From assembly GCA_016874895.1 (NCBI GenBank), contig VGSX01000180.1, positions 1-7,382 of the forward strand: a stretch of DNA of 7,382 nucleotides, written 5' to 3'. The stretch comes from Deltaproteobacteria bacterium (GTDB lineage: Bacteria > Desulfobacterota > Desulfobaccia > Desulfobaccales > Desulfobaccaceae). Below, in pieces: positions 1 to 7,118 of this stretch. Below the pieces are notes generated by a model that saw only the letters and a program-made list of their open reading frames with translations, did not search any database and was not told the origin of the DNA. Position numbers and translations under genes: made by a program. Numbering within the stretch: the stretch's first letter is position 1; every line of letters starts with the position of its first letter.

Positions 1-921
1 CACGCCGGAGTGTTCGGTGATGGTGGTGCCCACCATATTGATCAGTTCCGGTCGGAGGGGATGAGTGGAGGCGAGCTGGACTTTGATCAGAAAGGCGGCG
101 TCCAGAAGCTGGAGATATTCTTTGTCGCACTCTTTATGGAGGGCCTGGGCCTGGTTTTTTAAATAGGCCTCCATGATCCTGACCTCGCCATGGCCGTCCA
201 GGGTCAGCTGGGCGTATTTTTCACAGACTTTCAACCGCTCGGTGAGGAAATTCTCATCGGCGAGGGTGAGCCGGTAGGGGCGGAGGCAGATGCTGACCAG
301 GCAGGGGTGCGGCTGCAGAGAAAGCATGTTGCAGAGCCTTTCCATGTTTCCGGAGTGGGGAAAATAGGGAAAGACATAATACACCGGGGAGGACGAACCG
401 GTCGGCAGTCGGACCTCCTCCGGACCATGAAGAAAGCCCAGCCGTTTGGGTTTAAACCGGACCGTATCCAGGGAAATCAGGTCTTCCCGGCGGTGAATCT
501 CCACGATGTGCCGGAAGGCAAACGGCTGACTCAAGGAGCGCAGTTGGCGAGCATTCTTGACCAGGTGAAATTCGTGCAAGTGATTATTCACCATGAGGAG
601 ATGCAGCAGGTAATGTTCTAGTTCCGCCGCCTGTTTTAGGGCGGCGGCCCGCTTTGAGTGGGAAGCCTGCGCCAGAAAATAAATGCTCAGGGTGTTGGGC
701 TGCCGGGGATCATACAGATACCGCAGTTCCACCGCACAGCTCGGCGGCAATTCATGGAGGGCGTGAATAAAGTCCATCTGCCGGGTGAGCAGGTTTTTAA
801 CAAAGAACTCATAATTGTGGCGCTCTTCCAGGGGCGTGATGTGCATGCTGTGCAGACGGATGGCAAAGACGACGGCAACTTCCTGAGAGTCAGTGTTTTT
901 TATAACTCTGGCAGACTGCAT
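1..921 (-). CDS. Unidentified protein, 3' end cut by window edge; possibly N-terminal part of a HerA/DUF87-like ATPase
   Basis: The frame stays open for 307 codons from an ATG at 921 to base 1 with no stop, so the gene continues beyond the left edge. The start is preceded by GAGG (927-930) with a 5-nt spacer. No ATG, GTG or TTG lies in frame between it and the upstream TAA at 997-999, which settles the start. The protein begins MQSARVIKNTDSQEV and is soluble, with no signal peptide or membrane segment. It mixes strands and helices; features that stand out are AVELRYLYDP with SIYFLAQA (about residues 64-83) and VYYVFPYFPHSGNMERL (about 188-204). This arrangement recalls the non-catalytic region that precedes the ATPase domain in HerA/DUF87-type proteins, but this is recognition by style only. 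No Walker A or B motif is in view; such motifs would lie in the missing part. It starts 70 nt after the tubulin-like gene on the same strand and is probably its operon partner. The gene itself is near certain; its family is a guess. Confidence 0.85.
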   Translation of the reverse strand, partial: MQSARVIKNTDSQEVAVVFAIRLHSMHITPLEERHNYEFFVKNLLTRQMDFIHALHELPPSCAVELRYLYDPRQPNTLSIYFLAQASHSKRAAALKQAAELEHYLLHLLMVNNHLHEFHLVKNARQLRSLSQPFAFRHIVEIHRREDLISLDTVRFKPKRLGFLHGPEEVRLPTGSSSPVYYVFPYFPHSGNMERLCNMLSLQPHPCLVSICLRPYRLTLADENFLTERLKVCEKYAQLTLDGHGEVRIMEAYLKNQAQALHKECDKEYLQLLDAAFLIKVQLASTHPLRPELINMVGTTITEHSGV

Positions 922-991
922 GAAAACCTCAACATCAGGTAGAACATGGTGAAAACGCTCATTTTCAAAGCCTTGTGCATCGAAAAGATAT

Positions 992-3900
992 CTAAGTTAT
1001 TATATTGCGATGATGTCGAACGCGATCCACGTAGGCCAAGATAATGGCCTTAACCGCCATCTCAAAGTGGTCTGAATGCATGTCGCCACATTGATCCGGA
1101 GTGCATTGCACCTTGTAAGCCTGCTTTTCCAGATTAGCCAGGAATCCTGCCAAATCAGCGAGGTTGTTTTTTTCTTCCTGGGACCATAATTCTATCACCA
1201 TATTTTGAATAACCTGATTTGACTCCAGATTTCCGGCTTTGTTGATAAAAGCCTGGCGGCAGACGATGTGATATAAACCCCTCAGATCCTGTTTTGTGGC
1301 CAACTTAATAATGCCGGTTTGATGGTTGAGATAGTATTCCTCCGCTGCATCTAATCGTTCTCCAAAACGCTTTTGGGGTATGAGATTAAGGAGATGGCAA
1401 AGGCTTAGTTTCTCAAAAATTTCTAAATCTTCCAGAAGGAAGGTGACGCTGGGGTCTAACAGATCCTGGAAACTATGATCCAGCTTGGCGTGAATGGCCT
1501 GGCGGATTTTGAGGGCATTTTGTTCCGGCCGATAAATATTGATCAGAACCTTGTTGGGGTCTTGATGATAATGAATGTAAGCAGTTTTGGCGCTATGAAA
1601 ATATTTCCAATCATTGAAAGGAAAACTAAAATATCCCACTAGGGCGCGGAGCTCATGTCGCAAAGTTGGGTGACTCATATTTTTTAATCCGGGAATAGTG
1701 CTCAGGCGGATATGCAGATCAGTAGCCAACCAATGGGCTAGTTCTCTTCCTTGATCAGTGAATTCTGGTGGCTGTTGATCCAGGTTTGCCTCATTGCCGA
1801 GTTGGATAAAGTCACCCATAAAAATACCTTCGGGTCGAACTGGATTACTTTCCAGCGACAGCAAAGGGGCTGTCTGGGTGATCAATCTATCAACGACATC
1901 TTTGACATAATCTTTTCTAAGTTGTCTTGCCTCAGGCAGAGGCAGCCGACTGTAGATTTTTTTCTTTTCAGCAAGCCAATCATAGCGGAAATCTAATTCC
2001 ATGATTTTCCAGAGATTGATCCTGGCCAATCGGTCCCGCAGCTTTTGTCGAGCATAGACCACATGTTCGTTCGGATCATAAATTCCCACTGCAACTCTTT
2101 GATTAGTAGCCTTATCCACAACATGCCTGGCCGGGGGGGCGTATCTAAAACCCTCTACCTTCGGTGAGTTAAGGATAATAGTGACACGATGTTCCTCCGG
2201 GGCATTTTCATCGATAGCCAGGGTCCAACTCATCTGGCCGAGGAGAGCTTGAAGCACCGGCTCGCCCTCTTCCTCAAAGAGCTGTTCTTCTGCGGCACCG
2301 CCTGGATCTGGCAGGTACTGGCGTAGGTGAACTCTACAAAATTCCTGACGTTTGCTAAGCTCTTTGGTGTACTGCAGATTCATCTCATTGTAATAGCTGG
2401 CTAGTAGTTTTACCCAACCATCGGCTTCATCACCGATCATCTGCCAGAGATAATTGATGTAGGAGTTTAATTCCCGGAGGATATTTTTAACCCCCTCGAA
2501 GTACATCTGCCAGACCTGATAGCGTAACAACGTTGTGGCCTCTTGCAGGAAATCTTCTTGTTCTGCCTTTACCTTACCGGAAGATGCATGCATGATTCTC
2601 TTTTTGGCGTCCACCAGGCTCTGCTGTTTAGCAATGAGGTCAGGTTGGGTCGGCCCATCCGGAAAATAGGATGTCTTAAACTGCTCTTCCACATAGTCTT
2701 GAAATGCCCTTCCCATGATATCAAGACTGCGCAGGAAATCCCGGGCCATGATAATACTGCGGGGATTTTCCTGCAGGGTAATGGGCCGCCATTTTTCGGC
2801 GTCCCGATGGTAAAACAGATCTAAAAGTTTTTCATCAAGTTTATGTCTAAAAGCGGTAAAGATTCGTGTCTCCTGCTTGCCCAGAAATTTCCCTACTTGA
2901 TTTTTGATATTGCCCATGGCCAGCTCGGCTTCGTCGATCACATCCTGGTCGCTCTTACGGATGAAGAGCCAGCCCAATTTAATCATCTCTGCCAAAGGGG
3001 GAAGGGCCGGAGGGATGGGGTCGTGGTGTCCGACCCTGATATAACTGCCAAGATTAACAACGTTATCACCGGGAAAATTAACATTAGTGGTGTGATGTAG
3101 GGGAGCATGGGTGGGGTCGCCCAGCATCTGCGTGAAGGTTATCAGATTCACTAATTGACGAGCCTCGGTATCTCCTTGGCTAGCTGACACCTGGGTAGGA
3201 TTGAGAATTTCCTGATAGAGTTCACAGGTAAATTTATACGCAAAGGTTTCCAGAACTTCTAACTGAGGGAAGCGGATGGAATAACTGCCCAGGGTAGCAA
3301 ATTTCTCGGATTTCTTAACTAAACCCATGTACGTCAGGGCCCAATTGATATAATTCTGGGAGAGACCACCTGCAGCTGAATCGTCTTTTATCAGGCTAAC
3401 CAAAAAATCGGCGATGACAGGCACCACACCTACCTGAGGCGCCGCATTGTTGATTTTTACGCCCTGGCCGTCGCCGTCAATAAAAAAAGGTACCGAAATC
3501 AACTGAGGCGAGAGAAGTTTATTCTGATCGTTGTAGGCCACGTACGTTCCATACTGATTATCTGCATGCATAAAACGGAGGCCGGCCAGGAGACCGGCAA
3601 AATTTTTGGCATCACTCTCCATTCGGGCTACATCACTGGAATGAAGTTTATGATAGCTCTTGCCCCACGGTATAAAGCAAAACAGCAGATCGTTATTGGG
3701 ATAAATCAACTCGGCCAGGAGATGCCCGATATCCCAGAGCAGGCCGGAGCCGGTCCCACCCGAATGGGAGCCGATCAGGCAGACGATTACCTGTTGTCCT
3801 TGTTTATGCTGGTCATCCCCGATCTGTCCCCTTAAAATCCCGAGGGCCTGATGATACACTCTCTGTAAGGCATATTTAAGGCCTCCCGCGTCGAGGGAGA

Positions 3901-4288
3901 CATAGGCATGTCCAGGAGTAGGCTGGCCGCCGAAACCAGCTTCGGGTTCAATATTCTGGGTGGGAATTTTGGCGGCTTCTTCCGGCGATAACCAGGCGGC
4001 AACATATTCGTCCCCAGGCTGCAGTGTCTTTCTGGCAATCCGACGAATGACTCCGGCCGGATTCATCTGGTTCTGCAGTTGATAGAATTCCGGGGAACCG
4101 GGGCTGCAGTCGATCTCATACTGGCCGGGCAGGGCATATTGGCTAGGGGCCGGCGGACCATCGATGGCCAGCAACACCGTGCGGGCCTTTTCCGTTCCCC
4201 CAAAACTCTGTTCCAATTCATACTTGACATGATTCAAGACACCCCGGCCGGTGCCGCCAACGCCAATCAGACAGAAGACATTCGGCAT
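992..4288 (-). CDS. Tubulin/FtsZ-like GTP-binding protein (Tubulin_2 type), 1098 aa
   Basis: A member of the FtsZ-tubulin superfamily with a very long C-terminal extension, likely cytoplasmic and nucleotide-binding. The N-terminus MPNVFCLIGVGGTGRG has a beta strand running into a glycine loop (GVGGTGRG, 9-16), matching tubulin/FtsZ loop T1. A second hydrophobic strand, QVIVCLIG, leads into SHSGGTGSG (174-182), the tubulin signature loop T4 that contacts nucleotide phosphates. The usual T7 catalytic pattern NxDxxD is not obvious; the region around GSYSIRFPQLEVLETF (334-349) is the likely equivalent and offers only E344 and E347. Residues from about 455 to 655 look helical and partly coiled-coil-like, and the rest to 1098 is charged and mixed. 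FtsZ and TubZ are about 350-500 residues, so over half of this protein is extension. The ATG at 4288 has AGGGAG (4296-4301) 7 nt upstream, and the gene begins 18 nt after the vWA gene. Family assignment is firm; polymerisation and GTP hydrolysis are inferred. Sampled stretches are more AT-rich than the neighbouring genes. Confidence 0.93.
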   Translation of the reverse strand: MPNVFCLIGVGGTGRGVLNHVKYELEQSFGGTEKARTVLLAIDGPPAPSQYALPGQYEIDCSPGSPEFYQLQNQMNPAGVIRRIARKTLQPGDEYVAAWLSPEEAAKIPTQNIEPEAGFGGQPTPGHAYVSLDAGGLKYALQRVYHQALGILRGQIGDDQHKQGQQVIVCLIGSHSGGTGSGLLWDIGHLLAELIYPNNDLLFCFIPWGKSYHKLHSSDVARMESDAKNFAGLLAGLRFMHADNQYGTYVAYNDQNKLLSPQLISVPFFIDGDGQGVKINNAAPQVGVVPVIADFLVSLIKDDSAAGGLSQNYINWALTYMGLVKKSEKFATLGSYSIRFPQLEVLETFAYKFTCELYQEILNPTQVSASQGDTEARQLVNLITFTQMLGDPTHAPLHHTTNVNFPGDNVVNLGSYIRVGHHDPIPPALPPLAEMIKLGWLFIRKSDQDVIDEAELAMGNIKNQVGKFLGKQETRIFTAFRHKLDEKLLDLFYHRDAEKWRPITLQENPRSIIMARDFLRSLDIMGRAFQDYVEEQFKTSYFPDGPTQPDLIAKQQSLVDAKKRIMHASSGKVKAEQEDFLQEATTLLRYQVWQMYFEGVKNILRELNSYINYLWQMIGDEADGWVKLLASYYNEMNLQYTKELSKRQEFCRVHLRQYLPDPGGAAEEQLFEEEGEPVLQALLGQMSWTLAIDENAPEEHRVTIILNSPKVEGFRYAPPARHVVDKATNQRVAVGIYDPNEHVVYARQKLRDRLARINLWKIMELDFRYDWLAEKKKIYSRLPLPEARQLRKDYVKDVVDRLITQTAPLLSLESNPVRPEGIFMGDFIQLGNEANLDQQPPEFTDQGRELAHWLATDLHIRLSTIPGLKNMSHPTLRHELRALVGYFSFPFNDWKYFHSAKTAYIHYHQDPNKVLINIYRPEQNALKIRQAIHAKLDHSFQDLLDPSVTFLLEDLEIFEKLSLCHLLNLIPQKRFGERLDAAEEYYLNHQTGIIKLATKQDLRGLYHIVCRQAFINKAGNLESNQVIQNMVIELWSQEEKNNLADLAGFLANLEKQAYKVQCTPDQCGDMHSDHFEMAVKAIILAYVDRVRHHRNIIT

Positions 4289-4306
4289 GGTTTTTCTCCC
4301 TGAATA

Positions 4307-6454
4307 TTAAGAAAACATAATAGTATAATGATCACGGTACGATTGCTGCTGGTCCCGGGAGAGGAACCAACCTTTTTCTTTGATCAGGCCCAAACTACAC
4401 AAAGAAGCCCAGCCGCCGATATACACACCCAGTCGCTCCGGACCCACGGCCCGAGCCCAGAACTGCAAGGGTTGTTGCCGAGGGCCGTCCTCAGGGGTAA
4501 AACCGGCCAGGGTTTTCGGCCAGATGACACCTTTATTGTAAAGATTGAAACTCCTGGTGATGCCGTCACCTCGGTCGACGGTGAGGCTGCCGCTTATTTT
4601 AGGAGCCCGCAGCAGCCAGACCAGGACGACCAGGAGCCACAACCCTGCTGCGGTGACAGTGCCCAACCCCGCATAATACAGACGAGTTGTCCATGGCCAG
4701 GCGGACGATACATAAAAATCCACCACTTGCGTCCGGGAAGCGCCCTCGGCCAGGGCAAAGGGCGCCCGGGGCGTACCCACCAGCTTGAACAACACTTGAT
4801 AATGGCCCGGAGCCCAACATCTCTGAGGTAACCTTCCCCGGAAGAGATTTTTTGTATGGGAGTCCTGGCTCAGCCAGATGGTCTGCCCGGGAGATTGATC
4901 CGGGGAGGAAATAAGCTTCGCTAAAATGAGGTAGTTGGGATGTTCCGTGAATTCTGCGGCCGGATCAGTTTCCCTGCCCTCGCGCCTGACCGTTGCGGCC
5001 ACGCTCAGTTCGGGGCTGCGGCCCAGGGTGCCGAGGGGCCGGGGAGTCTCTATTTCCAGGTAGGGGGCGGCCTGCACCATGGTTTTTACCGTATGCGAAG
5101 TATGAAAACGCTCCCCGCCCTTCACTGTCAGAATTATCGTATACTCACCGGCTTCCAGGGGCTGCACGGTTTTATGGCTGTAATAAACCTCCCCGACCTT
5201 GCCCTGCCTGGGAAAATCCAGGGAGATCTCCTCGGCGCTGGGACTGATCAGCCTGGCCATAAAACCGAGGGGGTAATCAGGATTTTCCTTGATTTCCTGG
5301 CCATTCGCTTTTTTAAATTCCGCCTTAAGATGCATATCCTGACCCAAAGGCCAGAAGGTTCCCGGCTGTAACAGGGAAAGGCGGAAAGGAATGAGGTTAT
5401 TCAAAACAGTCACCGTGCCCCCCCCCTGGACGATGCGATACCTCCAGACGCCGGGCGCCGGGTCTTCGATACGCACGATGTCGTAAGTTTCCCCGGGTAT
5501 TTTCGAGAGGCCGGGATCGTTATCTTTCAACAGGGAACCATCGGGGCGGATGATGGCCAGGTCCAGGCGGGGGTCATAAAAAATATGAAATTCCAGATAG
5601 TCTAAATACGGCTGCACCTCAAAGGTGGTTTCCTCCTGGACCTTGACCGGCTTCACCTCCGGAATTTCAAAAACCCGCCGCAACGTATCATTAAAGGTCG
5701 TGTAAAGGTCGGGCATGCGGTAAATGGTCAAAACGTTTTTCTGACCCGCCAGTCCTTGCCAGTCTGGAATCGTCTGGCTGAAATTCTTATGGCCCAAATT
5801 GGTATTTTCAAAGCCGACGATGTAAATTTCCGCCTTGGGCAGTTCCCGCCGGACGAGAGCCGCAATTTCAGCAAAATATTTCGGGGGAGGTAATTGCCTG
5901 GCATCATCAGGTCGGCCGTCGGTGAACAGCACGATCACCTGCCGCCGGGGAATTTTATCGGCGGAGACCTGAACGGCCAGGCGCTGTATCTCCTGGAAGG
6001 CCGATTGAAAGTTAGTGAATTGGCGCATGGCCCTGGCGTCGAGGGCGCCAGGAGGGCTTAACTGCTGCAGCATGGCCTCGGCATTGCCGGGCTGCACCTC
6101 GATGAGGGGCCGGCTCCAAGCCTGGGTGGCGAAATGGATCACGGCCAGTCGGTGCGGCGCCTCTGAGACGGCCCGCTTGACCAGCAGGTTCTGAATCAGG
6201 TATTTTCCCGCTTCGTAACGGACTCCACCGGGATCGGAGCCATGGGGGCCGAGCATGCTGCCAGATTCGTCCAACAGTAAAAAGACGTCCATACCCGGCG
6301 TCGGCGCCGGTCTTTCCAGGCTCAGCGAAACCTTGTCGGCCAGACGCGAGGACTCGGGCGGCGCTGTCCGGGAGCAGCCGCTGCTTCCCAAAACTACCAG
6401 GCCTATCAGGCACAGGAACAGCCACCCAGGCCGCGGTTTGCAGCCATCAACCAT
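4307..6454 (-). CDS. Exported vWA-domain protein with beta-sandwich modules and one transmembrane helix
   Basis: Probably an envelope protein with its metal-binding vWA domain outside the inner membrane. A positively charged start and hydrophobic stretch (11-23) end at SSGC, so C27 could be lipidated, although the serine at -3 is a poor lipobox residue. The vWA domain runs from about 54 to 262. MDVFLLLDESGSM gives the MIDAS motif D62-x-S64-x-S66, T147 is a candidate second-loop ligand and D179 in LFTDG is the third. Residues 287-342 form a beta-rich piece ending in PGVWRYRIV. Two beta-sandwich-like modules follow at about 350-460 and 463-583, with matching LISP/LISSP and AGEYTI/PGHYQV segments. 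A hydrophobic helix (about 592-616) then leaves a tail of about 99 residues, predicted cytoplasmic. The ATG at 6454 has a strong AGGAGG site at 6464-6469. Family knowledge: vWA domains bind protein ligands through the metal. Inference: the tail could contact the tubulin-like protein encoded next. Confidence 0.92.
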   Translation of the reverse strand: MVDGCKPRPGWLFLCLIGLVVLGSSGCSRTAPPESSRLADKVSLSLERPAPTPGMDVFLLLDESGSMLGPHGSDPGGVRYEAGKYLIQNLLVKRAVSEAPHRLAVIHFATQAWSRPLIEVQPGNAEAMLQQLSPPGALDARAMRQFTNFQSAFQEIQRLAVQVSADKIPRRQVIVLFTDGRPDDARQLPPPKYFAEIAALVRRELPKAEIYIVGFENTNLGHKNFSQTIPDWQGLAGQKNVLTIYRMPDLYTTFNDTLRRVFEIPEVKPVKVQEETTFEVQPYLDYLEFHIFYDPRLDLAIIRPDGSLLKDNDPGLSKIPGETYDIVRIEDPAPGVWRYRIVQGGGTVTVLNNLIPFRLSLLQPGTFWPLGQDMHLKAEFKKANGQEIKENPDYPLGFMARLISPSAEEISLDFPRQGKVGEVYYSHKTVQPLEAGEYTIILTVKGGERFHTSHTVKTMVQAAPYLEIETPRPLGTLGRSPELSVAATVRREGRETDPAAEFTEHPNYLILAKLISSPDQSPGQTIWLSQDSHTKNLFRGRLPQRCWAPGHYQVLFKLVGTPRAPFALAEGASRTQVVDFYVSSAWPWTTRLYYAGLGTVTAAGLWLLVVLVWLLRAPKISGSLTVDRGDGITRSFNLYNKGVIWPKTLAGFTPEDGPRQQPLQFWARAVGPERLGVYIGGWASLCSLGLIKEKGWFLSRDQQQSYRDHYTIMFS

Positions 6455-6460
6455 GAGAAT

Positions 6461-6469
6461 TTACCTCCT
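6461..6469 (-). promoter_or_regulatory. Ribosome binding site of the vWA gene overlapping the end of the upstream gene
   Basis: The minus strand reads ATGAGGAGGTAA followed by ATTCTC and the ATG at 6454. The AGGAGG core (6464-6469) encodes the two final arginines of the small membrane protein, and its TAA stop is at 6461-6463. This near-perfect Shine-Dalgarno sequence, 9 nt from the start codon, suggests translational coupling of the two genes and supports the chosen vWA start. Confidence 0.8.
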
Positions 6470-6859
6470 CATAAAATATCGGAATACTCTCAGTGGAAAC
6501 GTAACAAGATTCGCCAGGAGACGGCATAAGGCCAGAAAAAGATTTTTAAAGATATCGTAAAGGAAGTTACCTAGAATTTCCCGGAACAGGTCGGCCCCTA
6601 AAATAATCCGCAAAGTAACTGCCAAACCGACGGGCAGTAAGATAATCAGGGCCAGCTGTTGGTAAAAAGACGGCAACTGTTGCCAGTGCTGGAGGCCGAG
6701 GGTATAAAAAACTCCGATAATGATGGGTACAATGAGCAGGCGGAAAAAAATTTTGGGCAGGGCCTTGATCCGGATCAAGCCCAGCATCACCCCGAGGCCG
6801 ACGATCACGAGAAACAGAAGTCTCATAGATTCGACAAGATTTGAAGCTCCCATCGCCAC
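6461..6859 (-). CDS. Small multi-pass membrane protein, unidentified
   Basis: I do not recognise a family. The 132-residue protein has three convincing hydrophobic segments at about 13-30, 38-54 and 66-88, the second led in by KALPKIFFR. From about 92 to 120 lies a fourth hydrophobic but probably amphipathic stretch (LGNFLYDIFKNLFLALC within it), and the C-terminus is basic (RVFRYFMRR). It is therefore expected in the inner membrane. The GTG at 6859 gives 132 residues. The ATG at 6853, two codons in, has AGGTGG just upstream and may be the true start, giving 130 residues. It is the first gene after the 6890-6917 promoter and ends 6 nt before the vWA gene, so it should be made together with that protein. 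A role as a membrane partner or anchor of the system is inference only. Its long hydrophobic pattern and clean operon placement make it a real gene rather than a chance frame. Confidence 0.85.
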   Translation of the reverse strand: MAMGASNLVESMRLLFLVIVGLGVMLGLIRIKALPKIFFRLLIVPIIIGVFYTLGLQHWQQLPSFYQQLALIILLPVGLAVTLRIILGADLFREILGNFLYDIFKNLFLALCRLLANLVTFPLRVFRYFMRR

Positions 6860-6889
6860 CTGCCAGAGGGTGAAAAATTCAGTAGCTGC

Positions 6890-6917
6890 ATTATATCATC
6901 GTTTTTTCCCCTGTAAG
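6890..6917 (-). promoter_or_regulatory. Sigma-70-type promoter for the minus-strand operon
   Basis: Reading the minus strand, CTTACA (6912-6917, four of six matches to TTGACA) is followed after 16 nt by a perfect TATAAT (6890-6895) carrying the extended -10 element TG one base upstream (6897-6898). Transcription would begin near 6883, leaving a leader of only about 24-30 nt before the first gene. No promoter of this quality was seen in the short gaps between the later genes, which fits transcription of all four from here. Confidence 0.7.
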
Positions 6918-6952
6918 TAAAATTTAATAGCAAGCCGAAGGAAATCTGCAAA

Positions 6953-6988
6953 GCTGGCGCCGGTCGGCTATAACCGATGGCTGCCAGC
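6953..6988. repeat. 36-nt GC-rich inverted repeat (hairpin) in the divergent intergenic region
   Basis: GCTGGC (6953-6958), GCC (6959-6961) and GTCGG (6963-6967) pair with CCGAT (6974-6978), GGC (6979-6981) and GCCAGC (6983-6988) around the loop CTATAA. This gives 14 pairs, one of them G-T (a G-U wobble in plus-strand RNA, an A-C mismatch in minus-strand RNA), with a bulged G at 6962 and a bulged T at 6982. No run of T follows on the plus strand, and on the minus strand only a short TTT follows, so a simple intrinsic terminator is not well supported. It lies upstream of both promoters' start points, between the operon and cas6. It could be an operator, an RNA structure in a cas6 leader, or a dispersed repeat; no second copy was noticed in the window. 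Confidence 0.65.
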
Positions 6989-7005
6989 CGCACGTCTAAT
7001 CCGGC

Positions 7006-7033
7006 TGTACAATTATCCTTTAAAAAATTTAAT
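7006..7033 (+). promoter_or_regulatory. Weak candidate promoter toward cas6
   Basis: TGTACA (7006-7011, four of six matches to TTGACA) lies 16 nt before TTTAAT (7028-7033, five of six matches to TATAAT) in an AT-rich stretch. Transcription would start near 7040, about 80 nt before the cas6 ATG. Such matches are common in AT-rich DNA, so this is only a candidate. Apart from it, the hairpin and the operon promoter, the divergent region from 6860 to 7118 shows nothing else I can support. Confidence 0.25.
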
Positions 7034-7118
7034 CAGATTCTTCTCAAACATGCGCCAGAGGTTGCCAGAAGGACATATTTATGCTATCCCGGTATTTATC
7101 TCAACTCTCCGAGGCACT

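Noticed and set aside
190..621. Plus-strand open frame of 143 codons
   Set aside because: It lies wholly opposite the continuous left-edge minus-strand gene, whose 307-codon frame, ribosome binding site and operon position are better supported.
922..996. Extension of the left-edge gene upstream of its ATG
   Set aside because: The frame is open back to the TAA at 997-999 but holds no ATG, GTG or TTG, and GAGG is well placed for the ATG at 921.
3581..3598. GCCGG/CCGGC inverted repeat
   Set aside because: Short stem inside the tubulin-like coding region with no T run; explained by codon choice.
4940..5371. Plus-strand open frame of 143 codons opposite the vWA gene
   Set aside because: It overlaps the beta-sandwich part of the vWA gene in antisense, has a low-complexity, arginine- and glycine-heavy translation and no recognisable domain.
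7021..7033. AT-rich palindrome TTTAAAAAATTTAA region as an operator
   Set aside because: Short, low-complexity symmetry that is expected by chance in an AT-rich promoter region.
6860..7118. CRISPR array beside cas6
   Set aside because: No direct repeats with regular spacing were found; the single hairpin has no second copy here.
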